Shown here: positions 51,708-60,650 of the stretch, in pieces | Numbering within the stretch: the stretch's first letter is position 1 | Layout: the number at the start of each line of letters is the position of its first letter | NCBI RefSeq assembly: GCF_017893945.1 | Contig: NZ_CP054257.1 | Location: forward strand, 1,364,001 to 1,428,000 | From: Treponema parvum | GTDB lineage: Bacteria > Spirochaetota > Spirochaetia > Treponematales > Treponemataceae | Reading direction: 5' to 3' | DNA length: 64,000 nt | Position numbers and translations under genes: made by a program | The notes under the pieces: model-generated | The model's database searches: none | Told to the model about the DNA's origin: nothing | Seen by the model: only the letters and a program-made list of their open reading frames with translations

Positions 51708-52825
51708 CTATAATCTACGGTCTTTTTCTTCTTTGTTTTTTGGTCTTTTTTCATGAATTGGGGCATTTTTTTGTCGCGCGCTTATTTAAAGTTGAAGTGG
51801 AGTCTTTTTCCATAGGAATGGGCCCCGTTCTCTTTCATAAAAAAATAAAAAACACGGATTACAGGCTTTCGCTTTTACCCTTGGGCGGATATTGCGGCAT
51901 GAAAGGAGAAAAAGACTTTTCACAGGCGGTGGAGCAAGGCCTTTCAACGATAGAGGCTCCTAAAGATTCTTTATACGGCGTAGGCCCTCTAAAACGCGCT
52001 CTTATAGCCTTTGCAGGCCCTTTTTTTAACCTTTTATTTGCGTTTATTGCGTTTACCATTATTGCGATGATGGGAACGTTTTATTACGCTTCTTCGGCAA
52101 AGATAATTCTTGCGGACGAAATTTATCCTGAAACCGCTTCCGCAGCAAGAAAGGCGGGCATACTTACCGGCGATATAATCAAAGAGATAGACGGAAATAA
52201 AGTAAACGATTTTTCAGACATTGTAGAACTTGTTTCAGTCAGACCCGACGAAGACATTAAAATCCGCGTAGAGCGCGGCGGAAAACTTTTGGATTTTACC
52301 GTCCGTTCCGATATAAACAGATCGGAGGGAACAGGCAAAATAGGAGTTGCAAGCTCAGGCGATTCTGAAAAAAGAGAAATAAAGCCCCTGCCCTTTTTTC
52401 CTGCAATTCTAAAGGGGCTGCGCTCGACATCTGATTTGATAATAATTACCGTAAAAAGTATTTTTGTGCTATTTAAAGGCGTGGAAATAACGAACGCCGT
52501 TTCAGGTCCGGCAAGGATTACGACGATGCTCGGCGACACCGTAAAAGACGGGTTTTCCGCAGGAATCAGAGCAGGTACGGTAAATACGCTTCAATTTTTG
52601 GCTATGATAAGCGTGTCCTTATTTATACTAAATCTTTTGCCGATTCCCGTTTTGGACGGAGGCCTGATCTTTTTTTCTTTGATCGAACTTATTTTCCGCC
52701 GCCAGATTCCGCCGAAAATCCAATACTATGTGCAGTATGTAGGGCTTGCGTTTATAGCTTTTGTTTTTATCATAGGAATTTCAGGAGATATCCGTTATTT
52801 TATTTTATCGGCAGGAAAAAAATGA
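51704..52825 (+). CDS. rseP: RIP metalloprotease RseP (site-2 protease)
   Basis: 373 residues starting at a TTG that overlaps the dxr stop (TTGA), with GAGGAA five bases upstream. Active-site HELGH (17-21) in the first membrane helix, FAGPFFNLLFAF, one PDZ domain (about 130-210), and NLLPIPVLDGG near the end. Cleaves membrane-anchored proteins within the bilayer, such as anti-sigma factors or remnant signal peptides. Confidence 0.96.
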   Translation: MTIIYGLFLLCFLVFFHELGHFFVARLFKVEVESFSIGMGPVLFHKKIKNTDYRLSLLPLGGYCGMKGEKDFSQAVEQGLSTIEAPKDSLYGVGPLKRALIAFAGPFFNLLFAFIAFTIIAMMGTFYYASSAKIILADEIYPETASAARKAGILTGDIIKEIDGNKVNDFSDIVELVSVRPDEDIKIRVERGGKLLDFTVRSDINRSEGTGKIGVASSGDSEKREIKPLPFFPAILKGLRSTSDLIIITVKSIFVLFKGVEITNAVSGPARITTMLGDTVKDGFSAGIRAGTVNTLQFLAMISVSLFILNLLPIPVLDGGLIFFSLIELIFRRQIPPKIQYYVQYVGLAFIAFVFIIGISGDIRYFILSAGKK

Positions 52826-54759
52826 AAAACAAACTTGTATACGTTATCGCACTTACTTCATTTACGCTTTTTTTTAACGCACGGTTTAAGCTGAACGCGC
52901 AATCGCATATTTCCATGCAATCTCACCAAAATTCGGTTACCGCCCTGGCATCGCTTGAAATAGGAAATTCCGCCGATGAAAATTCTTTTTTTTCCGCCGG
53001 CCAAGACGGGTTTTTAATCAAATGGACGGAAGACGGAGCCGGAGAACATTACCAAATTTCAGACCTTGAAATTCGTCTTATAGCGCGATCCCCGAACGGA
53101 ACGGACATAGCGGTATATGAAACCGACGGAGGACTTATAAACCGCGTGAGCGTTTGGAACTGGAAGACGCTTACGAGAAAGTATGCAAAAAGATTTTCCA
53201 ACGCCGTAACTGCCCTTTCTTACAGCGAAAAAGGAACATATCTGATCGTAGGAACCGCAACCGTAAACGGAATAGTGTTTTTAAATGCGTCATCAGGATC
53301 TCAAATTTCAGGAAAAATACAAGAGCAATCGGGTATTATTTCTATGGCGCGTTCAAGCGCTACCGAAAACAGCATGGTGTTGTATTCTCCTGCGGGATCG
53401 CTCACTTACGTAAACATACGTACAGGGCAGCAAAAGGCCCGCTTTAACGTAGCTCAAGGTCTAAAACAGCCCGTTTTATTCAATAACAACGTCTTTTTTG
53501 CGGGAGTTAACGACGCCGGCATAAGCGTTGTACAAGCCACTACGGGAACCGAAGCTAAATTCGTTACGGCTGCAAATCCTATTCTGTTATGTTCGCGCTT
53601 TGACAGAGACCTGTATTATCTTGAATTTGACGGCAGGTCTTACGCTTTAAAAGTTCTTGAAAACCTTGACAATAATACAGTGGGAAATCCGAAAACCGTA
53701 AAAACGATAAGCAGACTTCCGGGAGGCGAAGCTATCGTGTGCGGCGTAAAATCCGGGAACGACATTCTGTTAGGTTCTCAAAAAGGGCATATCTATAAAA
53801 CAGATTCGGACTATGCCCCGGGGCCAGGTCAAATTCCTTTATATCCTTTGACCGACGACATATATGACAGGATATACGACATTTCGCAGGCAGGAGAATC
53901 GTTTTACTTTCTCACAAAAAACGCCGTGTTTAAGTCTTCGTATGACAACAGTTTTGTAGACAAAGCGGCGGAAAATTCAAATCAGACGAATATTATAACA
54001 TATAACGACGATATTATTTTATGGACGCGCAATTCTGTCAGACCGGTTCAGCTCATAGACTCGGATCGTCAAACGGCGACAAATCTGTTTACGCCGTCGA
54101 AAAAACTGCAGTCTTTAAGACTCTTCGGCGACAGTCTCATCGCTCTGGAAGGAAATACGACCGTCAATAAATACGATCTTAAAGACAATAATTTTGAGCG
54201 GCTATACGAGGGTTCGGCTCTTCAAGACGCGGCGCTGTACGGCGAAAACATACTCTATGTAGCAAAATCGTCTGCGACAAATCCGCCGTCGTCCCTCATA
54301 TTTATCGATGTAACAACAAAAGAAACCGTCCCCCTGTCCATGTCTTCAAATGTGACATATTCTCTTAATTATGCGGAAAACACGGCGCTATACGGCATAA
54401 GCGTTTATGAAAACAATTCAGGCTCTTCAAGGACGGAGCTTTTTTCATTATCGCCTGAAACAAGGACGGTAACTTCGATAATGCAGCTGAACGACGAAGA
54501 TCCTAACGCGTTTATAAAACTGTATTCGTCTTTTATCTATACGAATCTCGGTAAATCCCAGATAATTTCATACAATACCGCAACAAAAAGACAGTTTCAT
54601 TACAAACGATCAGCCTCTCTTCCGCTGAAAATAGAGCGCAATTCAAGCCGTCTTGTGGTGCTGAACCGCGACGGAAGCATATCATGGTATAATCCTGAAT
54701 TGGGAACCGTGCTTGCCGATTGGTACATGACGACGGAAGGCCAATGGTATGAATTTTAA
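52822..54759 (+). CDS. Large WD40-like beta-propeller protein, exported
   Basis: 645 residues; signal peptide KLVYVIALTSFTLFFNARFKLNA. WD40-type blades near the start (HQNSVTALASLEIG...FFSAGQDGFLIKWTED; AVTALSYSEKGTYLIVG) and more diverged propeller repeats through the rest (NRDGSISWYNPELGTVLADW). Translationally coupled to rseP by ATGA, and the rseP/propeller pair also appears in other treponemes as far as I recall, so it may be a scaffold for envelope proteolysis (inference). Confidence 0.8.
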   Translation: MKNKLVYVIALTSFTLFFNARFKLNAQSHISMQSHQNSVTALASLEIGNSADENSFFSAGQDGFLIKWTEDGAGEHYQISDLEIRLIARSPNGTDIAVYETDGGLINRVSVWNWKTLTRKYAKRFSNAVTALSYSEKGTYLIVGTATVNGIVFLNASSGSQISGKIQEQSGIISMARSSATENSMVLYSPAGSLTYVNIRTGQQKARFNVAQGLKQPVLFNNNVFFAGVNDAGISVVQATTGTEAKFVTAANPILLCSRFDRDLYYLEFDGRSYALKVLENLDNNTVGNPKTVKTISRLPGGEAIVCGVKSGNDILLGSQKGHIYKTDSDYAPGPGQIPLYPLTDDIYDRIYDISQAGESFYFLTKNAVFKSSYDNSFVDKAAENSNQTNIITYNDDIILWTRNSVRPVQLIDSDRQTATNLFTPSKKLQSLRLFGDSLIALEGNTTVNKYDLKDNNFERLYEGSALQDAALYGENILYVAKSSATNPPSSLIFIDVTTKETVPLSMSSNVTYSLNYAENTALYGISVYENNSGSSRTELFSLSPETRTVTSIMQLNDEDPNAFIKLYSSFIYTNLGKSQIISYNTATKRQFHYKRSASLPLKIERNSSRLVVLNRDGSISWYNPELGTVLADWYMTTEGQWYEF

Positions 54760-54772
54760 CGGAATGCCGCAA

Positions 54773-54901
54773 CGAATTTGTACCGCAAACCCGCGGCGTA
54801 AATATGCGGCCGAGCAAGCCTGAAAACTTGCGGTGCAAACCCGCGAACGGGCCAGTTCGCACCGTCCATTGAGCCTCGTTGACGAACTTGTACCGCAAAC
54901 C
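54773..54901. repeat. Three imperfect 19-base repeats between convergent genes
   Basis: CGAATTTGTACCGCAAACC (54773-54791) recurs with one change at 54883-54901, and a looser copy (AACTTGCGGTGCAAACCCGCG) lies at about 54825-54845. Spacing is about 53-57 bases. The segment 54760-54931 holds no gene. Confidence 0.55.
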
Positions 54902-54931
54902 GGCACCGTTCGGCCATGCCTTACGACGCGG

Positions 54932-56410
54932 TCATCTTATCCCGCAGCCGCGAAAAAGAGCTTCCTTATAGACTTCAAGGTATTTATCCGCCGAAATATT
55001 CCATCCGAATGAAGATTTCATAGCTCGTTTTTGCATTGCCTTTATATGGTCTTTTTTATTGTAATATGCAAATACCGCCCAGCCGGTCGTGTCGAATATC
55101 GAACCGGGCGAAAGATAGTCGAACATAAAACCGGTTCCTTCGCCCGTGTGTTCGTTATAGTTTGAAACCGTATCCGCAAGACCGCCGACTTTGTGCACAA
55201 TAGGAAGAGTCCCGTACAAAAGGGAATACATCTGATTTAATCCGCACGGCTCGTATTTTGACGGCATAAGAAAAAAATCGCTTCCGGCTTCGATAAGGTG
55301 GCTTAATTCTTCCTTATAGCCTATGGTCGCCTTAAAGTTGGGCAGCCGGCTTTGCAAAGAAAGAATTTCATCTTCACACCACTTTTCACCGCTGCCTAGC
55401 AAAACAACCTGTACTTCCATCTTTTTGCATATGTCATACATGCAGCCGTATGTGGGGCCGAAAAGCGCTCCAATCCCTTTTTGGTCGGCAAGCCTTGTGA
55501 TCATTCCTATCACGGGGACATTCGGGTTTACATCAAGTCCCATAGTTTTTTGCAGATGAGCCTTGCATACGGCCTTATTTTTAAGCGATTCTACCGAATA
55601 ATTTGCAGGAAGATATTTATCGATTTTCGGGTTCCACGTTTCATTATCCACGCCGTTTACAATACCCCGTACGACGTCGGATCTTACTCGTAAAAGCCCG
55701 TCAAGGCCGAAGCCGCCTTCACTCGTCTGAATTTCATGCGCATATGTAGGAGAAACCGTAGTTATCATGTCCGACGATGCGATTGCCGCCTGCATTATGT
55801 TTATGGCGCCGTGATTTTCGTAGTTCGCACCGTAATACAAATCCCAAGGAAGACCGAGATCGGGAAACTTTTCCTTGGAATATACGCCTTGGTATCCCAT
55901 ATTGTGAATCGTAAAGACGCTTGCAGTTTTAGGAAATCCGTCGTTTCGACAAAGATGTTTTAATATAACGGGCGCAATACCCGCGGACCAGTCATGGGCG
56001 TGTATGATGTCAGGATACCAGTTTAATTTGCGGCAAAGCTGAAAAGCGCCGTGACACAAAAGCGAAAATCTGTACGTGTTGTCGTGAAAATCAGGTTCCG
56101 CCTTTGAACCGTAAACGGCGTCGCGTCCGAAACATTGCTCGTGATCTATAAAATATACGGGTAATGTTTTACAACCCGGCATAGGTGCGGTATAAACTGC
56201 CGTCCACGTTTCAGCAGTACCGGCCTTTACCGCCATAGGGCCTTCGATCTTCGTCATCTTAGAACGATCTATCGCATAATAACGGGGGATTACTATTTTT
56301 ACATCATGTCCCAAAGAAGAAAGCGTTATTGAAAGTGCGGAAACGGCATCGGCAAGTCCCCCTGTCTTTGCAAAGGGAACAGCTTCGGCAGATACCATAA
56401 GAATTTTCAT
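54932..56410 (-). CDS. glgA: Glycogen synthase (ADP-glucose type)
   Basis: 492 residues from the ATG at 56410, which has AGGAG three to four bases upstream; the frame extends to 56536 without conserved sequence. KILMVSAEAVPFAKTGGLADAV carries the ADP-glucose Lys15-Thr-Gly-Gly motif; HAHDWSAGIAPVI, FTIHNMGYQG and the C-terminal PSKYEPCGLNQMYSL are typical of family GT5. Extends glycogen chains; no other glycogen gene is in the window. Confidence 0.95.
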   Translation of the reverse strand: MKILMVSAEAVPFAKTGGLADAVSALSITLSSLGHDVKIVIPRYYAIDRSKMTKIEGPMAVKAGTAETWTAVYTAPMPGCKTLPVYFIDHEQCFGRDAVYGSKAEPDFHDNTYRFSLLCHGAFQLCRKLNWYPDIIHAHDWSAGIAPVILKHLCRNDGFPKTASVFTIHNMGYQGVYSKEKFPDLGLPWDLYYGANYENHGAINIMQAAIASSDMITTVSPTYAHEIQTSEGGFGLDGLLRVRSDVVRGIVNGVDNETWNPKIDKYLPANYSVESLKNKAVCKAHLQKTMGLDVNPNVPVIGMITRLADQKGIGALFGPTYGCMYDICKKMEVQVVLLGSGEKWCEDEILSLQSRLPNFKATIGYKEELSHLIEAGSDFFLMPSKYEPCGLNQMYSLLYGTLPIVHKVGGLADTVSNYNEHTGEGTGFMFDYLSPGSIFDTTGWAVFAYYNKKDHIKAMQKRAMKSSFGWNISADKYLEVYKEALFRGCGIR

Positions 56411-56438
56411 TTTCTCCTCCAAAATAAAAAGACAGTTG

Positions 56439-56467
56439 ATTATATCACTTATATTGTATCGTATAAA
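56439..56467 (-). promoter_or_regulatory. Promoter of glgA
   Basis: On the minus strand TTTATA (56467-56462), 17-base spacer, TATAAT (56444-56439) preceded by TG-A, an extended -10. Confidence 0.6.
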
Positions 56468-56524
56468 GCACGGCTCAAATATTGTCATGACGGAAAACAT
56501 GACGGAAAACCGTGCCTCAGCCGA

Positions 56525-56640
56525 AGAATTTGTCACAGCGGCCTATTTACTGGGCGGCATCTTCAGGCGCTTGCAACGATTGCCGCGTTTTAATCTAGCC
56601 GGCAGAATACAAAGCGTTCGGATCTCGGCGGAAAAATTTA
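56525..56640 (+). pseudogene. Decayed partial copy of the 3' end of the SemiSWEET gene
   Basis: The segment around 56533-56640 matches the 3' end of the neighbouring transporter gene and its downstream flank (about 56920-57020): AAYLLGGIF here against AANLPGVIF there, then a small insertion/deletion that breaks the frame, then near-identical GATTGCCGCGTTTTAA / AATCGCCGCGTTTTAA, and similarity continues past the stop (GGCAGAATACAAAGCG against GGAAGAATACGAAGCG). A remnant of a tandem duplication. Confidence 0.65.
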
Positions 56641-56655
56641 ATTTCCCTGTATTTA

Positions 56656-56684
56656 TTGTGTCTTTTTTACAATTACGGTATAGT
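56656..56684 (+). promoter_or_regulatory. Predicted promoter of the SemiSWEET gene
   Basis: TTGTGT (56656-56661), 17-base spacer, TATAGT (56679-56684); about 38 bases ahead of the ATG. Confidence 0.5.
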
Positions 56685-56722
56685 GGCGCATGCGGACACA
56701 CAGGATCCGTTTGGAGAACAAA

Positions 56723-56980
56723 ATGAGCGAAAGAAATTTGAAAATTCTGGGCTGGATCGGAACAGTGCTTTCCGTAGTCATGTACGTATCATATATACCT
56801 CAAATATGGGGCGACCTTCACGGACACAAAACGCCGTTCATACAGCCTTTAGCCGCCGCAGTCAACTGCACTATATGGACGGCCTACGGACTTCTAAAAG
56901 AGAAACGCGATTATCCTTTGTCTGCGGCAAATTTACCTGGCGTCATCTTCGGCTTGATTGCAACAATCGCCGCGTTTTAA
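56723..56980 (+). CDS. SemiSWEET family sugar transporter
   Basis: 85 residues from the ATG at 56723 (GGAG seven bases upstream). Three membrane helices with the PQ-loop motif: LGWIGTVLSVVMYVSYIPQIW, QPLAAAVNCTIWTAYGLL and NLPGVIFGLIATIAAF. SemiSWEETs dimerise into a passive sugar (often sucrose or glucose) transporter in the inner membrane. The adjacent decayed copy shows the gene was once duplicated. Confidence 0.92.
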   Translation: MSERNLKILGWIGTVLSVVMYVSYIPQIWGDLHGHKTPFIQPLAAAVNCTIWTAYGLLKEKRDYPLSAANLPGVIFGLIATIAAF

Positions 56981-57098
56981 TTAAACCGGAAGAATACGAA
57001 GCGTACGCATCGCGATATATAATGTAAAATTCAAATTGACTCTTTTAACCGAAAATTTATTTTCAGGATATTCCGCTATTTTTCTGTAACTATTTTCC

Positions 57099-57127
57099 TT
57101 GAATACAATTTATTAACAAGCTATACT
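57099..57127 (+). promoter_or_regulatory. Promoter placing transcription start almost on the ATG (leaderless candidate)
   Basis: TTGAAT (57099-57104), 17-base spacer, TATACT (57122-57127); the ATG at 57137 follows after nine bases, so the leader would be about three bases. Confidence 0.55.
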
Positions 57128-57136
57128 GGTAAAAAT

Positions 57137-57865
57137 ATGAAAATACTAACAAAGAAAAATTATTTTTGCTTAGCGTTCCTTTTATTTACCGCACAGAATT
57201 TCTTCACGCTTCCTTTTAACGATAAACTTTCGTCTGAAGAGCTTTCAAAAATTGAAGAAGGTCAAGTTCTCATAAGAAAGACCGGATCGATCAAAAAAAT
57301 ATGTCTTGAAACCAAAAATCAGGCGGTCATCGAAGCGCTTAAATCGATCATAGACTTGGATCCGGCTTATTTGGCGGAAGTCATACAGGTTAGACCGGTT
57401 GAAAACAACGACGACATCATACAAAAAACACACGGTATTCTTGTAGATATTCCCTCTTATGTAGGTATTCCGTATTGGTCGGAGAGGCATGAACGTTATT
57501 TTGATCTGTACGCAAGCGCGAAGGTTGTTTCACAGGAAAAAAAAGGAGATTCGGAGCACATATCCGCAATTTTGGAAATGTCGCCTATCGGTAACATAGA
57601 CACCGATATTTTGATTTACCGCAGCGAAGATCTTTTGCTGTATACAAATACGAATCTTAATGATCTGGAATACGGTAAAATAAAATGTATATCGAAAAAA
57701 AACATGAAATCCGTGATCATCGTCTTTAAAGAAGACGGAAAATGGATATTATACGGAATAGGAGGCGTAGAAGCTCCTAAAATTTTATTCTTTAAGAACA
57801 GGATCGAAGTTTCGTTTATGAACAGAATAAAAACATTCTGCAACTTCGTCTTTGAAAAACTTTAA
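57137..57865 (+). CDS. Exported protein of unknown function
   Basis: 242 residues with signal peptide KNYFCLAFLLFTAQNFFTLPF. The mature part (LSSEELSKIEEGQVLIRKTGSIKKICLE ... HGILVDIPSYVGIPYWSERHERYFDLY ... IVFKEDGKWILYGIGGVEAPKI) resembles other treponemal exported proteins of this size but has no motif I can name. No ribosome-binding site is visible and no later Met could serve as start without losing the signal peptide. manC follows after 20 bases, so they may be cotranscribed. Confidence 0.78.
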   Translation: MKILTKKNYFCLAFLLFTAQNFFTLPFNDKLSSEELSKIEEGQVLIRKTGSIKKICLETKNQAVIEALKSIIDLDPAYLAEVIQVRPVENNDDIIQKTHGILVDIPSYVGIPYWSERHERYFDLYASAKVVSQEKKGDSEHISAILEMSPIGNIDTDILIYRSEDLLLYTNTNLNDLEYGKIKCISKKNMKSVIIVFKEDGKWILYGIGGVEAPKILFFKNRIEVSFMNRIKTFCNFVFEKL

Positions 57866-57885
57866 ATCAAATTACGGACGGACTT

Positions 57886-58998
57886 ATGTTTACAGATGTC
57901 GTAATACTGGCAGGCGGATTCGGAGAACGTTTGTGGCCGGCTTCCAGTTCCGAAAATCCCAAACAATTTATGACCGTTTCGGATAACGTCTCTTTTTTAC
58001 AGCTTGCGGTCATCAGAGCCTTGTCTTTAAAGCCTGAGGGAAAAATTCTGATAGTTACGCGGCGCGATATTTACAAGACCGTATCGCTGCATTGCAAAAA
58101 TCTTTTGCCGGATATGTCCGAAGATAACAAGAAAAAAATAAAAGACGATTTATATATATTGCCGGAAACCGAGCCCAAGCATACGACGGCTCCGATCATT
58201 CTTGCATGTAATTTTCTAAATTTGACGGATTACGCGGACGGCAATAGGGAACATTCGGTACTAGTGCTTACAAGCGATCATATAATCAAACCCATAGAAA
58301 ATTTTATCCTAGACTGCAAAAAGGCTTGTGCCGCTGCGGCTAACGGCAAATTCGTCTGTTTTGCGATACCGCCGCTCGAGCCGGCTACAGGCTACGGCTA
58401 TATAAAAATCGGAAAGGCAGAAGGCGATTCCGTTTTTGCAATAGAAAAATTCGTCGAAAAACCCGACTTAAAAACCGCGACGGAATATGTAAAATCCGGT
58501 AAATACAGATGGAACAGCGGAATGTTCGGTTTTACCTGTAAAACGCTTTTAAAAGAAATAAAAGAACATCAAAACGACGCTTATGCAGCGTTTGAAAATC
58601 TTCTTTCGGGAAATAAGCCGAAAATCGGAGTCGTAAACGGAATCAAATATGTCTCTTCGTGGCCTGAAATGGACGCGGCATATTCGAAGGTACCCGCCGT
58701 TGCGATTGATAAATCCGTAGCCGAAAAGACGAAAAACGCCTGCGCAGTGTCTTCTTCTTTTAATTGGGACGACATAGGAAGCTGGGACGCCTTTGAAAAA
58801 CTTTTTGATAAAAACCCCGGCGAAACGATAGAAATCGAAAGCAAAGATAACTTCGTGTATTCGGATATTCCGGTAGCCTTATGCGGTGTAGAAGACCTTG
58901 TAGTAGTTATAAAAAACGGCAAGGCTCTTATAGTAAAAAAAGGAAAAAGTTCGCTCGTCAGAGACGCCGTAAAACAGATGAAAAATTCAAATGTGTGA
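57886..58998 (+). CDS. manC: Mannose-1-phosphate guanylyltransferase
   Basis: 370 residues. The nucleotidyltransferase signature LAGGFGERLWPASSSENPKQF opens the protein; VLTSDHIIKP, PATGYGYIKIGK, FVEKPDL and WNSGMFGF follow, with a short left-handed beta-helix C terminus. Makes GDP-mannose from mannose-1-phosphate and GTP. manA is encoded at 62.8 kb. The last 41 bases overlap the convergent ruvC gene. Confidence 0.93.
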   Translation: MFTDVVILAGGFGERLWPASSSENPKQFMTVSDNVSFLQLAVIRALSLKPEGKILIVTRRDIYKTVSLHCKNLLPDMSEDNKKKIKDDLYILPETEPKHTTAPIILACNFLNLTDYADGNREHSVLVLTSDHIIKPIENFILDCKKACAAAANGKFVCFAIPPLEPATGYGYIKIGKAEGDSVFAIEKFVEKPDLKTATEYVKSGKYRWNSGMFGFTCKTLLKEIKEHQNDAYAAFENLLSGNKPKIGVVNGIKYVSSWPEMDAAYSKVPAVAIDKSVAEKTKNACAVSSSFNWDDIGSWDAFEKLFDKNPGETIEIESKDNFVYSDIPVALCGVEDLVVVIKNGKALIVKKGKSSLVRDAVKQMKNSNV

Positions 58999-59473
58999 TA
59001 GCGCCGGCGAGAGCGTCTGAAGCGTGATCCGGCTTGGGTTCTTTTTCAAGCCCGAGTAAAATTTTCACACACTTTTCAACCAGTTTTTTGTCGGCAGAAG
59101 CCGTTCCGGTAACGGATTGTTTTATCTGGTTAGGCGTATATTCTCCGCATAAAATACCGTGTTTTGCCAAACAAAGAGTAACTACTCCCCTCGCTTCTGC
59201 AACGCCCATAGCGCTTACGGCGTTCTTTGCAAAAAAAAGGGTTTCCATCCCTGCCTCGTTCGGCTTAAATTTATCTATAATCGCAGAAAGATCATCGTAA
59301 ATCTTTGTAAGCCGGTTTGAATGGGAATCTTTAGCGCTTGTTTCGATAACTCCGTATGTCACCAGCTTTATCCGATTATCCACACTGTCGACAATACCGA
59401 ACCCGGTAAAAGCAAGCCCGGGATCTATTCCCAAAATTCTATGGACATTCTTTATGCGCTGTTGATCTTGCAT
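58958..59473 (-). CDS. ruvC: Holliday junction resolvase RuvC
   Basis: 171 residues. RILGIDPGLAFTGFGIVD supplies the first catalytic Asp, GMETLFFAKN the Glu, and PDHASDALAGAITH the last acidic pair. Cuts Holliday junctions with RuvAB. It follows yebC by 47 bases, the usual yebC-ruvC linkage, and its 3' end overlaps manC on the other strand. Confidence 0.95.
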   Translation of the reverse strand: MQDQQRIKNVHRILGIDPGLAFTGFGIVDSVDNRIKLVTYGVIETSAKDSHSNRLTKIYDDLSAIIDKFKPNEAGMETLFFAKNAVSAMGVAEARGVVTLCLAKHGILCGEYTPNQIKQSVTGTASADKKLVEKCVKILLGLEKEPKPDHASDALAGAITHLNFSSVLRRL

Positions 59474-59520
59474 CGATTAAACGGAACGTGCCGATCGCCG
59501 CTCCGCCTTAAAAATTCGGT

Positions 59521-60264
59521 TTATTCTTCCGGGTTAAAATCTTCGGGATATTCGGCCGTGTGATACACATTCTGAACATCGTCGTTTTCTTCAAGTTTAT
59601 CAATCAATTTTTGAACTTTCGAAGCCGTATCCTTGTCTACAGGTTGATATGCTTCCGGAACCATTCCCACTTCGCCCGACATGGACTCAAATCCCTTCGC
59701 CTGCAGGGCTTCCATTACGGTATTAAAATTTTCAGCGGAAGTAGTTACCGTGATGATTCCGTCTTCGTTTGTAATATCGTCGGCTCCCGCGTCAAGCGCA
59801 GGTTCCATAATCTCATCTTCTTTTACCTTTTCGGCGTCGTAAGCGATTGTACCTTTTCTTGTAAACATGCGGCTTACGGATCCGGAGACGCCGAGATTTC
59901 CGCCGTGTTTTGTAAATATGTTTCGAACGTCGGCTGCCGCACGGTTTTTATTGTCCGTAAGAACTTCAACCATAACGGCGACTCCTCCTGCAGCGTATCC
60001 TTCGTATACGAGCTCTTCAAAAACCTTTCCGCCGAGTTCTCCCGTACCTTTTTTGATCGCACGTTCAATGTTGTCTTTGGGCATGTTCGAAGCCCTGGCC
60101 TTTAAAATGGCCGTGCGCAGCCGGGGATTGGAATTGGGATCACCGCCGCCCATGCGCGCCGCGATGGAAATTTCCTTAATGAATTTTGTAAATATCTGGC
60201 CGCGTTTTGCATCTGCAAGGCCTTTTGCGTGTTTAATGGTCGCCCATTTACTGTGTCCTGACAT
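59521..60264 (-). CDS. yebC: YebC/PmpR-family regulator or translation factor
   Basis: 247 residues from the ATG at 60264 (AAGGAG five bases upstream; the frame is open to 60309). MSGHSKWATIKHAKGLADAKRGQIF is the family signature, then GGGDPNSNPRLRTAILKARASNMPKDNIERAIKKG and YEGYAAGGVAVMVEVLTDN. Members act as transcription regulators or help ribosomes through proline-rich stretches. Cotranscribed with ruvC. Confidence 0.95.
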   Translation of the reverse strand: MSGHSKWATIKHAKGLADAKRGQIFTKFIKEISIAARMGGGDPNSNPRLRTAILKARASNMPKDNIERAIKKGTGELGGKVFEELVYEGYAAGGVAVMVEVLTDNKNRAAADVRNIFTKHGGNLGVSGSVSRMFTRKGTIAYDAEKVKEDEIMEPALDAGADDITNEDGIITVTTSAENFNTVMEALQAKGFESMSGEVGMVPEAYQPVDKDTASKVQKLIDKLEENDDVQNVYHTAEYPEDFNPEE

Positions 60265-60299
60265 GGGAACTCCTTGAAATATAACAGATTGTAGATAAA

Positions 60300-60329
60300 A
60301 TAATATCACTTATACGTCGGCAATGTCAA
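60300..60329 (-). promoter_or_regulatory. Promoter of yebC-ruvC
   Basis: On the minus strand consensus TTGACA (60329-60324), 18-base spacer, TATTAT (60305-60300) preceded by TG-A. Confidence 0.7.
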
Positions 60330-60546
60330 CGACCGTTTTGGTACGCCGAGTTTACGTACCTGCGGCACGTCCGCATCTACATTCATACGACAGGTCCCGC
60401 GTCAACGCCTTCCGTGCGCGCATTCGATACATCGACGCATTCTGACACAACTCGTTTTAACGGCGGAACGCAAGGTGGCGGCAACCGACACAGAGCCGCT
60501 CTGACCGTCGGCGGCGATATTTTTTTTAAAGCAAGGCATATAATGA

Positions 60547-60575
60547 TTTACAATTCCATAATCTCAGTTTATCAT
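60547..60575 (+). promoter_or_regulatory. Promoter of the EF-G-like gene
   Basis: TTTACA (60547-60552), 17-base spacer, TATCAT (60570-60575); leader of about 70 bases with Shine-Dalgarno AAGGGG before the ATG at 60651. Confidence 0.6.
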
Positions 60576-60650
60576 AAAAGAAACAGATATTTCTTTTAAG
60601 TTTTCGCTTAAAAATAAATGTTGATTTATTAAAATTCAAGGGGTTAAAAT

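Larger units (their letters stand above)
60265..60650. other. Divergent intergenic region between yebC and the EF-G-like gene
   Basis: No gene seen. It holds the yebC promoter at its left end and the EF-G-like gene's promoter at 60547-60575. A short hairpin GGTACG-N9-CGTACC occurs near 60339-60359. The middle is GC-richer with no pattern I can name. Confidence 0.5.

Noticed and set aside
59560..60105. 181-codon plus-strand frame
   Set aside because: Antisense to yebC, which has a complete conserved sequence and promoter.
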